Positions 8,302 to 15,992 of a stretch of DNA of 64,000 nt are shown here, one piece after another; the stretch's first letter is position 1, and every line of letters starts with the position of its first letter. The notes below the pieces were generated by a model. The model was not told the origin of the DNA. It saw nothing but the letters and a program-made list of their open reading frames with translations, and made no database searches. This stretch comes from Halanaeroarchaeum sp. HSR-CO (lineage in GTDB: Archaea > Halobacteriota > Halobacteria > Halobacteriales > Halobacteriaceae), in NCBI RefSeq assembly GCF_024972755.1, contig NZ_CP087724.1:1116001-1180000 (forward strand), read 5' to 3'. Made by a program: the position numbers and the translations under genes.

Positions 8302-9036
8302 ATGTGGAAACGAATTCTGGAACTCCTCCTCCCATGGGAAGTCTATAGGGAAATCCGGGCTGATATGGTGAATATCTACATTGCGGCATATCGGCAAACC
8401 CGCACTGCCCAGAAGAAGTTTTCCCCACTTTCGAATTCAGAACTGAAAGAAATCGCTGCGAAATATGCAGTTCAAGCGCCAAATTACGACCCACATGTAG
8501 AGCTCAATCAGGCCAGAGAATATATTGGTGGTCTCTGGCGGTTGGTGAGATTTTTCCTTTTTCTCGGAATTGGGTTTGGAGTTCTAACTAGGGGAACGTT
8601 CCTCTTGGCAGAGTCTCGCGGTTTATTAAGTTTGCTCAGTTCTCCATCAAGTCGTGTTATTGAGGTTATTCTAACTGGACCAACGATAATTGCTGGACTA
8701 TTGGCACTCGTATTTGTGTACGCTGAATCAATGGCTGGGAGCACATCCGTTATTCAAACTCTGAATGAACACCTGAGGTTCGGCCCCATAAACTACGAGA
8801 CGAGGAACAAAGACCAATTAGTCGGAATCACTCTCTGGAATTCTTCGCTTAATGGAGGTGCTGCAATCAAACTACTTGCCGTGTTTTCTGTACTCTGGCT
8901 ACTTTCTCGAACCCCGTATTGGGACCCGTACTCTGCAATTCAGAAGTATTCGGAGGAACAAATTGGGGCAATGGAGGACTCTGAGGGCTACCTCGACGCA
9001 ATCAAACATGTGTATCGACAACTCAGACTACGATAG
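8302..9036 (+). CDS. Membrane protein, unknown function
   Basis: 244 aa, not recognised. It has a soluble N-terminal helical stretch (1-75), two hydrophobic helices near 80-100 and 120-145, a third at about 190-205, and a charged C-terminal tail. Its codon use is AT-richer than the core genes right of 13365, as in the other genes of the element. The gap before it (8123-8301) has a GGAGGT run at 8270 that is too far from this ATG to serve as its ribosome site. Confidence 0.6.
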   Translation: MWKRILELLLPWEVYREIRADMVNIYIAAYRQTRTAQKKFSPLSNSELKEIAAKYAVQAPNYDPHVELNQAREYIGGLWRLVRFFLFLGIGFGVLTRGTFLLAESRGLLSLLSSPSSRVIEVILTGPTIIAGLLALVFVYAESMAGSTSVIQTLNEHLRFGPINYETRNKDQLVGITLWNSSLNGGAAIKLLAVFSVLWLLSRTPYWDPYSAIQKYSEEQIGAMEDSEGYLDAIKHVYRQLRLR

Positions 9037-9074
9037 TCCGTAACTCCCCTCTCTCAGGCATTTAGTTTGATTTC

Positions 9075-9102
9075 TGTTTCAGGTATCCCGATACCTGAAA
9101 CA
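9075..9102. repeat. Perfect 28-bp palindrome, 13-bp arms
   Basis: Left arm TGTTTCAGGTATC (9075-9087), 2-nt centre CC, right arm GATACCTGAAACA (9090-9102), with no mismatch. It lies about 50-75 nt before the AbrB-like gene that is coupled to the serine recombinase. It could be an operator bound by a dimeric regulator, or the crossover/binding site of the recombinase. Confidence 0.85.
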
Positions 9103-9130
9103 CATGTTAGTAAAGCTAATAGTAGTGCAA

Positions 9131-9143
9131 TTAGTAGTACTAA
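9131..9143. promoter_or_regulatory. Short palindrome at the abrB-like promoter
   Basis: TTAGTA-G-TACTAA lies 20-8 nt before the ATG at 9151 within a run of related TTAGTA/AATAGTA words. The position, overlapping the expected transcription start of a leaderless gene, suits an autoregulatory operator for the AbrB-like product. Confidence 0.4.
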
Positions 9144-9150
9144 TTACACT

Positions 9151-9351
9151 ATGGCGAAATCTACGGTAACTGAGACCTCGTATGAAGTTGAAAACGAAGA
9201 AGGCTCTTCCCGAGAAGTGACCCAGTACCGAACGACCGTCCCGAAGGCCCTCGTAGAAGCAATGAATCTCTCCGGGGCAAAAATAAATTGGGAGGTGAGA
9301 AGTGCAGATAGTCTGAAAGTGAGCGTAGTCGCTCGTGAAGACGGTGAGTAA
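9151..9351 (+). CDS. AbrB/SpoVT-like DNA-binding regulator
   Basis: 66 aa from the ATG at 9151. An upstream in-frame ATG at 9067 is less likely because it would translate the palindromes. Residues 26-60 (YRTTVPKALVEAMNLSGAK, then WEVRSADSLKVSV) form the swapped-hairpin AbrB fold, typical of antitoxins and small transcription regulators. The stop overlaps the start region of the serine recombinase, so the two are coupled. Two palindromes directly upstream suggest autoregulation and possibly control of the recombinase. Confidence 0.75.
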   Translation: MAKSTVTETSYEVENEEGSSREVTQYRTTVPKALVEAMNLSGAKINWEVRSADSLKVSVVAREDGE

Positions 9352-10045
9352 GGAGGCACGTGGATACGTCAGGCTTTCCCAGAAATCCGAGTCCTCAATC
9401 CGGAACCAGATAGATGACATTGAAAACTACTGTGAACAGCACGTAGACCTAGAACTGGACTACATATACAACGAGGGACAGAACGCATCCGGATGGGACG
9501 CATCACGTAAATGGTACCAGCAGATGCTGGACGACGCTAAAGCAGGTAAATTCGATGTGCTCGTCGTCGCTCATGGTTCTCGCCTTGGCCGGGACAAACT
9601 GGAGCGACTGGACAGATTCACGGACCTCGCGAACAAGTGGGGAGTGGAGTTTCACACGGTCAAGAGGGGCTATGTAGACCCAAATCTTCCCCAAGACATC
9701 CTGATGGAGGTTTTCCACTCATTGAGTGATGATGAGGGGAAAGGTGCTGAGGTGGAACGTCTCACCAAAGCTATCGAGAAAAAAGTCGAGAATGGAGATT
9801 ACCACGGTGCACCAAAATTTGGAACGAAATATTCTGAAGACAAAACTTCGCTCGTTCGTGAGAGTGAGTTTGAAACGGCTATTGAGGTTCTTCACCTTCG
9901 CGAAACCGGGAAAACATATCGCGAAATCGAGTCAGAGACGGGCTGTAACCTCGCTCTAATTAAGCGCATTCTTGACAACGAAAATGTATACAGAACCATC
10001 GAAGCAAGAGATTCGTGGCGTCCAAAGGATAGTACTGCTACATGA
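9335..10045 (+). CDS. Serine recombinase (resolvase/invertase type)
   Basis: 236 aa. The N-terminal catalytic domain contains the nucleophile S15 in YVRLSQKS and the arginine cluster GSRLGRD (R83, R86). Residues 170-220 make a C-terminal helix-turn-helix (TGKTYREIESETGCNLALIKRIL). This is the small resolvase/invertase size class, not a large serine integrase. The start is GTG at 9335 or GTG at 9344; the latter overlaps the upstream stop by 8 nt. Inference: it may resolve dimers of the element or its circular form. The perfect palindrome at 9075 is a possible site. Confidence 0.85.
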   Translation: MKTVSKEARGYVRLSQKSESSIRNQIDDIENYCEQHVDLELDYIYNEGQNASGWDASRKWYQQMLDDAKAGKFDVLVVAHGSRLGRDKLERLDRFTDLANKWGVEFHTVKRGYVDPNLPQDILMEVFHSLSDDEGKGAEVERLTKAIEKKVENGDYHGAPKFGTKYSEDKTSLVRESEFETAIEVLHLRETGKTYREIESETGCNLALIKRILDNENVYRTIEARDSWRPKDSTAT

Positions 10046-10169
10046 CGGTCGGTGCCGACCTAATGTGGCGGTCATCGGGCAAACTGTCATTCTATCCAGG
10101 GGAATGTAATCACATTGCAATGATTTCTAAAGACGCCACACAATTTGTAGTAAAACTAATAGGCCTTCT

Positions 10170-10178
10170 TTTATATTA
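10170..10178 (+). promoter_or_regulatory. TATA box that decides the start of the HTH gene
   Basis: TTTTATATT lies 33-25 nt before the ATG at 10203 but only 15-7 nt before the ATG at 10185. Leaderless haloarchaeal spacing favours 10203. Confidence 0.45.
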
Positions 10179-10202
10179 TAAATTATGGACCAATCGGAAA
10201 CA

Positions 10203-10433
10203 ATGCTGTCCGATAGAGAGCAAGAAGTCCTCGATAATCTACAACGGACGCTGAATACCCGGTCAATCGCAACTGAGATGAATATCCGGATTAGCACGGT
10301 ACATACGTACCTTCAGCGAATTGATGAAAAGCAGCGAAAGGCCGCAAGTACACTGACCGCCCTAGATAACATCGATTACGACGAGCGCCGCGCTCGTATG
10401 ACCCGTGACAACCGCGAAGGTATTGAGAGATGA
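10203..10433 (+). CDS. Small helix-turn-helix protein
   Basis: 76 aa from the preferred ATG (82 aa if started at 10185). Residues 2-44 (LSDREQEVLDNL, then TRSIATEMNIRISTVHTYL) look like a LuxR or sigma-region-4 type HTH; the tail is charged. Its stop overlaps the ATG of the next gene (ATGA at 10430), so it is co-translated with the RHH/coiled-coil protein. This pair follows the recombinase and resembles regulatory gene pairs of haloarchaeal plasmids and proviruses. Confidence 0.7.
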   Translation: MLSDREQEVLDNLQRTLNTRSIATEMNIRISTVHTYLQRIDEKQRKAASTLTALDNIDYDERRARMTRDNREGIER

Positions 10434-11029
10434 GCAATAACCGACGAAATGTCTACCTTCCTGACGAACTCGCAGAGTATGTAGATGAATATGAAATCCC
10501 TCTCTCAAAACTACTTCAAGAAAAAGTTGAAGATTATCAACTCCGCCATACCGGCAACAGAGAGCGTCTACAACGTCAGATTAGGGAAAACGAGTTAGCC
10601 ATTACAGAGAAAAAAGCAGAAATCGATGAGTTACGCTCCGAGAACGAAGAACTTCGGGAACGGCTAAATCAAATTGAGGAAGCGAGTGAGAATCGGTACG
10701 AGTCTGTTCGTAACCTCTTGGATAAACTCGTCTCGGTCTCTCCGGAAAGGCGAGAAAAGTTTGTAATGAAGTCAGACATTCAGATTCCCACGGTCAAAGT
10801 GATGGATATTGTTGATGCCGTCAATCTCCACTACTGCAGTAGTAATGGAGAGAGACGGGAGGAAGACTATGAGAGGATGATTGATGCGGTGGATGAAGCA
10901 GGACTCGAATACAAAATATCACCATTTTACGATGAGTCCTGCAAGGAGTGGTTGAGTAGTCAAATGCTCCCTGATGAAAAATCGAAATTCGAAGAAGAAT
11001 GGGGTAAGCGTTTTGTTGACAACCAGTAA
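10430..11029 (+). CDS. Ribbon-helix-helix-like protein with a coiled coil
   Basis: 199 aa. Residues 6-35 (NVYLPDELAEYVDEYEIPLS) look like a ribbon-helix-helix DNA-binding strand and helix. Residues 45-95 form a strongly charged coiled coil with heptads, followed by a globular acidic C-terminal part. This architecture fits a DNA-binding partition or copy-control protein, or a repressor dimerised by the coil. It is coupled by ATGA to the HTH gene. No family name can be given with confidence. Confidence 0.6.
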   Translation: MSNNRRNVYLPDELAEYVDEYEIPLSKLLQEKVEDYQLRHTGNRERLQRQIRENELAITEKKAEIDELRSENEELRERLNQIEEASENRYESVRNLLDKLVSVSPERREKFVMKSDIQIPTVKVMDIVDAVNLHYCSSNGERREEDYERMIDAVDEAGLEYKISPFYDESCKEWLSSQMLPDEKSKFEEEWGKRFVDNQ

Positions 11030-11330
11030 CATTGTATATCGGTATACCACATATCTTGTAGCACTCCTATCTAATCTCTAGAACGTTTACTATACACATA
11101 CACACCAAACATACACACTACACACGTCAAATCACACACCCACTCTGATTAAATCGGCAAATATTGTAGCAAATATATTCCTTCCATGTGTATACACACT
11201 CCCATATACACATACACATCGCACTACTTACTCACTTGCTCAGTTTTCAATCGCCGTATCTTGTAGCAAAAAATTGCGACCAATCACCATTTTGATTATT
11301 TGTTGCGCCACTTGATACAGAATATTATCT
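11030..11330. repeat. AT-rich spacer with three TTGTAGCA repeats
   Basis: This 300-nt gap has no gene. It holds TTGTAGCA three times (11056-11063, 11164-11171, 11261-11268); the first and third share the longer word TATCTTGTAGCA. The copies are spaced 108 and 97 nt apart and are interspersed with CACATACACA-type low-complexity runs. The arrangement of iterated words in an AT-rich tract next to DNA-binding and recombinase genes is compatible with an origin, partition site or regulatory region of the element. No function can be assigned from sequence alone. Confidence 0.6.
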
Positions 11331-11543
11331 CTACGGAACATCGACCATCTCCTTATCGACGACGGTGACCTTATCCGAAAAATACTGATACATCCGAGCC
11401 TGACGAATGTGCTTACATTCTCTGTCCACCGGAGCCATCGCCTGGTTGCCGTAATCAGTACACTCGCACGAGGCCTCGGTCCACTCCCCGTTTTCGTACG
11501 AACTCACCTCGACGGTAAACGGACCAACCTTGAAAATAGTCAT
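11331..11543 (-). CDS. SWIM-type zinc-finger protein
   Basis: 70 aa from the ATG at 11543, chosen because GATTTAATAG lies 24-33 nt upstream on the minus strand at leaderless spacing; an upstream in-frame ATG at 11633 would run through this box. The core ASCECTDYGNQAMAP followed by CKHIRQARMY is the CxC-x(n)-CxH pattern of the SWIM domain, a small zinc module that binds DNA or protein. Small stand-alone SWIM proteins are common on haloarchaeal plasmids and proviruses. Confidence 0.75.
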   Translation of the reverse strand: MTIFKVGPFTVEVSSYENGEWTEASCECTDYGNQAMAPVDRECKHIRQARMYQYFSDKVTVVDKEMVDVP

Positions 11544-11643
11544 TGGTTGATTTGACGGCTGATACTCTATTAAATCAATAATTATCTTACCCACTCCCCC
11601 TCTGTGAACAAAACCTTTGCACTCCCATCTCACTTTCTACATT

Positions 11644-11808
11644 ATGTCAAATATACAATTTTATTGGGAGCCGTCTAATTACAACCAACACCCAAATAAG
11701 GACGACCCAGCGGCCCATATCTGCCAGTTTTGCGGCGCAGAAGTCTATTACAGCAATAAAAATAAAATTGAGGCCCTTCGGCACCGAGAACAATGTGAAC
11801 TGCGTTAG
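11644..11808 (+). CDS. 54-aa zinc-finger protein
   Basis: Starts at ATG 11644 (an in-frame ATG at 11617 is also possible). It contains CQFC at residues 27-30 and an H...C pair near 47-51, a single C2HC-type finger with a basic region between. Its 3' end overlaps the integrase 3' end by 4 nt, so the two genes are convergent. Possibly a transcription or excision accessory factor; function unproven. Confidence 0.55.
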   Translation: MSNIQFYWEPSNYNQHPNKDDPAAHICQFCGAEVYYSNKNKIEALRHREQCELR

Positions 11809-13238
11809 TCCTCGTGACGGAACATCGGGTCGTCTTTCATGTGATTGATTTCTTCATCGGCGAGATTGTCTGATATCACATCATCACGCTGGAACTCATT
11901 TGGGATATCAATGCCTTCCTCACCGCATATGTTTGCGACACGCTCTGAAATCCGAATTCTGGTTTCTTCTTCAATTTTGAAAAAATCGTCATATAATTCG
12001 TGCGGATTACGGAGGAATTGGCGGTAAATTGGGTCATCTTGGTCGTCGTCTACCAGCTCCATATATGTCTCGAACCATTCTGGTTCCCGATGTAGTTTTA
12101 ATTGGGCTTGACACCGAGGGCATTGTGTCCAGTTGAGCCAATCATCGATACTGTAGTTACATCGTGGACACTCATCGAGCATCGGCGTCCGAATATCCGC
12201 ATCCTCTACATTGAGGCCCATTTTTTCCGCCATCTCTGCATGGCGGTCTTCGTCTTCTGTGTGGTCGTAGAGGTCTAACTGGTTGCTGTTGGGACCCCAG
12301 TTCATGTGGTCACTAATCTGGCGGTCTGTATATCCCTCAAGGCGCATTTGGGTAACTCGTGAGTGCCTGAATGAGTGGGGGTTGACCTTCTCTTCAGGGA
12401 TATCTGAATCTTTCACGAGGCGTCGCATACGTCGGCGGAAGAACGAAGGAATGAGACTGTTATCTTTGTCTTCCTCGTAGTGGTCTTTGGTCACCGCGAA
12501 GAATGGGGCGTCGGGGTTTTCGGGGTCAGGGTGCTCTCTCGATATGTAATTCTCCAAATACACTTCGGATGGTTTGACGATTACAGAGTGCCCACCTGCG
12601 CCCTTGAGACCCTTGGCTTCCTCGGGAAACTGAACAAGGGTGGAGTTCCCAGGTCCTTCTCCGAACTGCACGTCGCTAATTCGCAATGAGAGGATAGCGG
12701 ACAGTCGAGCGCCTGTCTCGTACATGAGGTATATCATCGCTCGGTCGCGGTCCATCCGTGCGCATTCGGTCAGCAATTTCTTGATATCCTCAGCAGAGAG
12801 TGTGTCCTCCTTTTTGATTTCATTTTGCTCAGCCTCTGTAAATTCGATTTCTTCGGCCTCATCTTGGAACCCGTGATGGGCGAGGAACACGCGGGCAGAT
12901 TTTTCATAATTACGTTGGGTTCCGTCACTCCACCCACGCTTTTTTGACACATTAATAATCAGTTCGTCCAATTCTACCCCGTTGTGTTCGAGTAAGGGCT
13001 TCTCTGCATTCTGGGATAGTATACGGAGACAGGATACGTGATTGATGATGGTACTGGTTTCTTTGTTCTTGTCTCGATTTATGTAATCCTCGATGGCGTC
13101 GATGTCACTCTCACTATCGAGTTTTTTAACTTCCTTTCGCTGACTTCGAAGTTGAGCACGGAAGTTCTGAGGGTCATCTAAGGGCATCTGCTTATCAAAC
13201 TCTAACCATCTATTTAATGTATTGGGATTCGATACCAC
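11805..13238 (-). CDS. int: Tyrosine recombinase (integrase) with C-terminal zinc ribbon
   Basis: 477 aa. It has a SAM-like core-binding domain (about 25-125) and a catalytic domain with R178 (ETGARLSAI), H288-x-x-R291 (NPHSFRHSR), H311 and nucleophile Y324 (LDLYDH). After the catalytic domain C357, C360, C373 and C376 form a zinc ribbon, then an acidic helical tail. All catalytic residues are present. The start is GTG 13238, or ATG 13187 (residue 18), which would keep the coding region clear of the inverted repeat at 13225-13251. It sits at the junction between AT-richer element DNA and GC-rich core DNA, next to a tRNA-3'-end-like sequence, and is the probable integrase of the element to its left. 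Confidence 0.92.
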   Translation of the reverse strand: MVSNPNTLNRWLEFDKQMPLDDPQNFRAQLRSQRKEVKKLDSESDIDAIEDYINRDKNKETSTIINHVSCLRILSQNAEKPLLEHNGVELDELIINVSKKRGWSDGTQRNYEKSARVFLAHHGFQDEAEEIEFTEAEQNEIKKEDTLSAEDIKKLLTECARMDRDRAMIYLMYETGARLSAILSLRISDVQFGEGPGNSTLVQFPEEAKGLKGAGGHSVIVKPSEVYLENYISREHPDPENPDAPFFAVTKDHYEEDKDNSLIPSFFRRRMRRLVKDSDIPEEKVNPHSFRHSRVTQMRLEGYTDRQISDHMNWGPNSNQLDLYDHTEDEDRHAEMAEKMGLNVEDADIRTPMLDECPRCNYSIDDWLNWTQCPRCQAQLKLHREPEWFETYMELVDDDQDDPIYRQFLRNPHELYDDFFKIEEETRIRISERVANICGEEGIDIPNEFQRDDVISDNLADEEINHMKDDPMFRHED

Positions 13239-13262
13239 CGATATCGAATCCGCCCGGGACTA
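13225..13262. other. Probable attR: tRNA-3'-end-like sequence in an inverted repeat
   Basis: GGATTCGATA (13225-13234) and TATCGAATCC (13242-13251) are perfect 10-bp inverted arms around CCACCGA. Reading on, TCGAATCCGCCCGGGACTA (13244-13262) fits positions T55 to A73 of a tRNA: T loop, T-stem 3' side CCGCC, acceptor 3' side CGGGACT and discriminator A. An acceptor starting AGTCCCG is what I remember for haloarchaeal tRNA-Gln. An intact tRNA would be expected left of the window. Confidence 0.5.
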
Positions 13263-13364
13263 TTTTGCGGCGAACCGTTCCGTGAGCGTCGCATCGTCTC
13301 GCGGTTCGAGTAAAGCGAACGAGTGAAAAGTAGTGGATACCCGCTACGATCGTCGACGAACCGG

Positions 13365-14069
13365 CTACCCGCCGAGGTACAACTTCCCTACTTCGGGATT
13401 CTCCAGTAGTTCGTCCGCGTCGTCTTCGAATTCGACGGTTCCCTGATCGAGGACGTAGCCCCGATCCGAAATCGATAGGCCCTGTCGGGCGTTTTGCTCG
13501 ACCATCAGAATCGAGGTCCCCAGTTCGTTGACGGCCTCTACGTGATCGAAAACTTCCTGGGCGGTGTTCGGCGCCAGTCCCGCGCTGGGCTCGTCGATCA
13601 ACAGCACATCCGGTTCCATGACGAGCGCCCGGGCGAACGCGAGGACTTGCTGTTGACCGCCGGAGAGTGAGCCCGCGGTACTTCCCTTCTTGTTTCGAAG
13701 GATTTCGAATCGATCGTAGAGACTCTCGATGATTGGGTCGATGTCGTCCGTACGCGCGACGCCACCCATTCGAAGGTTTTCGTCGACCGACAGCGATCCG
13801 AAGACGTTCTGGATCTGGGGAACGTATCCGATCCCTTCTCTGACGACGTCTTCGGGTTCCATTCCGGTTATTTCGCCGCCCTGGAAGCGGACGGTTCCGC
13901 TCCAGGGTTTGATGAGGCCGAAGATTGCTCGCAGTACAGTGCTTTTGCCAGCCCCGTTCGGACCGATCAGACAGACGACTTCTCCATCGTCGAGGTGCAT
14001 CGATACGTCTTCGAGTACTTTCACTTCTCCGTACCCGCCTTCGACGTCGACCAGTTCGAGGACGCTCAT
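13365..14069 (-). CDS. livF: Branched-chain amino acid ABC transporter ATP-binding protein LivF
   Basis: 234 aa, LivF length. Walker A GPNGAGKS near 37-44, ABC signature LSGGQQQ near 134-140 and Walker B VLLIDEP. It is the smaller of the two ATPases that energise the importer with LivG. It overlaps livG by ATGA (14066-14069) and is the last gene of the operon. Liv-type systems also carry urea, amides or other amino acids, so the substrate is inferred only at class level. Confidence 0.93.
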   Translation of the reverse strand: MSVLELVDVEGGYGEVKVLEDVSMHLDDGEVVCLIGPNGAGKSTVLRAIFGLIKPWSGTVRFQGGEITGMEPEDVVREGIGYVPQIQNVFGSLSVDENLRMGGVARTDDIDPIIESLYDRFEILRNKKGSTAGSLSGGQQQVLAFARALVMEPDVLLIDEPSAGLAPNTAQEVFDHVEAVNELGTSILMVEQNARQGLSISDRGYVLDQGTVEFEDDADELLENPEVGKLYLGG

Positions 14070-14881
14070 TGGTCTGCCCCTCCGAGATAGGCGTCGAGGA
14101 CGCGTTCGTCGTTGCGCACGGCGTCGGGCGGTCCCTCGGTGAGGACCGCCCCCTGGTCGAGGACGATAATCGGATCGGCGATGTCCATGAGGAATGTGAG
14201 GTCGTGTTCGATGATCAGGAACGTTATCCCTTCGTCGTTGAGGTCGGTGATGAACGACGAGAGTTTGTTCGCGAGCGTGGGGTTGACCCCGGCCACCGGT
14301 TCGTCGAGCAACAGGATGTCGGGCTCGGCCAACATCGCTCTGGCCAGCTCGACGAGCTTGAGTTGGCCGCCCGAAATTTCGGTCGCGGGCGATGTGGCGA
14401 GGTCACCGATTTCGAAGCGTTCGAGCATCGCCTCGGCCGCTTCGAGATTTCGTCGTTCCTGCCCGCTGACGGTTTCCGGCGAGGTGAACAGCGCTGTGAT
14501 CGACTCGCCGAGTTGGTTCTGTGGACCCAACATCATGGCTTCACGGACCGTCATTCCCTCCAGTTTCCGTGGCGTCTGGAAGGTACGAATGAGCCCCTCG
14601 CCGGCGATTTCGTGGGGGTCCATATCCGTGACGTCCGTATCGTTGACGTAGACAGACCCCGCGTCTTCCTCGTAGAAGCCGCTGATGATGTTGAACAACG
14701 TCGACTTGCCGGCCCCGTTGGGACCGATGAGCCCGGTGATCGAATCGCGTTCGACCTCGAGGCTGACGTCGTCATTTGCGAGCAGCCCACCGAAGGATTT
14801 CGAAATTCCTTCGGTCCTGAGAACGACGTCCCCCTTTCCGGTGGTAGCTCCCGATCCGAGTTGGCCGATTGGTTCATTCAT
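14066..14881 (-). CDS. livG: Branched-chain amino acid ABC transporter ATP-binding protein LivG
   Basis: 271 aa from the ATG at 14881, which overlaps the livM stop by 8 nt; an ATG at 14890 is also in frame. It has Walker A GPNGAGKS, signature ISGGQLK and Walker B ILLLDEP, and the BCA-type C-terminal tail ending VLDAYLGG typical of LivG. It pairs with LivF on the cytoplasmic face. Confidence 0.93.
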   Translation of the reverse strand: MNEPIGQLGSGATTGKGDVVLRTEGISKSFGGLLANDDVSLEVERDSITGLIGPNGAGKSTLFNIISGFYEEDAGSVYVNDTDVTDMDPHEIAGEGLIRTFQTPRKLEGMTVREAMMLGPQNQLGESITALFTSPETVSGQERRNLEAAEAMLERFEIGDLATSPATEISGGQLKLVELARAMLAEPDILLLDEPVAGVNPTLANKLSSFITDLNDEGITFLIIEHDLTFLMDIADPIIVLDQGAVLTEGPPDAVRNDERVLDAYLGGADQ

Positions 14882-15992
14882 CACCATCACCCTTCATTGC
14901 AGACGGAACGATCAGTTCGTTCTGTGGCGGCAGGATTCCCTGCGGCCGGAATTTCATAATCAGCACGATCAGGAGGCCGATGAGGAAGAGTCTGAACGGC
15001 GCGATATCGAATGGGATCAATCCGATTCCGTTGACGAACCTGGTGCCCTCGATGATGAACACGATGACGAACCCGCCGAGCAGAGCGCCACGATTCGATC
15101 CGCTGCCGCCGAGGATGACCGCCACCCACACGTAGAACGTTCGGATGGGGTTCAGGTCGCCTGGGGCGATGAAGAGATTGAGGTGGGCGTAGTAGGCCCC
15201 GGCGATAGCCATAATGACACTCCCGAGAATGAACGACTGCATTTTGAAGCTGTACGTATCCTTACCGAGTGCCTCTGCAAGGTCCTCTTCGGCCCGAATC
15301 GTTCGCTGAACGCGTCCCCATGGGGAGCGGTGGAGCCGTTTCAGGACCCAGTACACGAGGACGATCAGTACGATGATCAGGAGGAAGTTGGCGAACGCCG
15401 TTTGCAGCGGATTCAACGACGTCACGAAGAGTCCATCCAGGGATGCAGGGGCCCACCCTGGCGCTGATCCCGAGAAGAATGGATACCAGAACCGCGGCAT
15501 CTCGGAGATACCCTGGCTGCCGGCGGTCCACTGGCGCTCGTTGAGGATGAGCAATCGCACCACCTCTGCGAGACCGAGCGATGCAATAGCCAGATAGTCG
15601 GCCCGTAATCGCAAGGTCGGGATCGCGATGAGTATGGCAAGTACCACGGCCCCGAGCATTCCGATTACGAGGCCGAATATGGGAGGATAGAGCCCCGGGA
15701 CCAGAGGGGACGCATTCGATGTCAGCAACGCCGTGCCGTAGGCACCGATGCCGAAGAAGGCAGCGACGCTGAAGTTGATCAACCCGGTGTACCCCCAGTG
15801 GACGTTCAGGCCCATCGACAGGAGGAGGTACATCCCGGCCAGTGAGAGCAAGAACAGCAGATAGGTTGGCTCGATAACCCCTGCGAGCACGGCGCCGCCG
15901 AGGAGTCCGATGACGGCGAGGACGCCGTACGCGACCAACCGCTCCACCCGGTTCAACGACCCGAACCCGGGGAGCATACTGTCCGCTGTCAT
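14874..15992 (-). CDS. livM: Branched-chain amino acid ABC transporter permease LivM
   Basis: 372 aa from ATG 15992, which overlaps the livH stop as ATGA; the frame is open to an ATG at 16028, but the coupled start is preferred. About ten membrane helices with the LivM core (GLNVHWGYTGLINFSVAAFF and LRLRADYLAIASLGLAEVVR) that contacts the ATPases. Permease partner of LivH. Confidence 0.93.
   Translation of the reverse strand: MTADSMLPGFGSLNRVERLVAYGVLAVIGLLGGAVLAGVIEPTYLLFLLSLAGMYLLLSMGLNVHWGYTGLINFSVAAFFGIGAYGTALLTSNASPLVPGLYPPIFGLVIGMLGAVVLAILIAIPTLRLRADYLAIASLGLAEVVRLLILNERQWTAGSQGISEMPRFWYPFFSGSAPGWAPASLDGLFVTSLNPLQTAFANFLLIIVLIVLVYWVLKRLHRSPWGRVQRTIRAEEDLAEALGKDTYSFKMQSFILGSVIMAIAGAYYAHLNLFIAPGDLNPIRTFYVWVAVILGGSGSNRGALLGGFVIVFIIEGTRFVNGIGLIPFDIAPFRLFLIGLLIVLIMKFRPQGILPPQNELIVPSAMKGDGDE

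Noticed and set aside
10042-10254. 70-aa plus-strand frame between recombinase and HTH gene
   Set aside because: It spans the promoter and overlaps the HTH frame; no conserved pattern.
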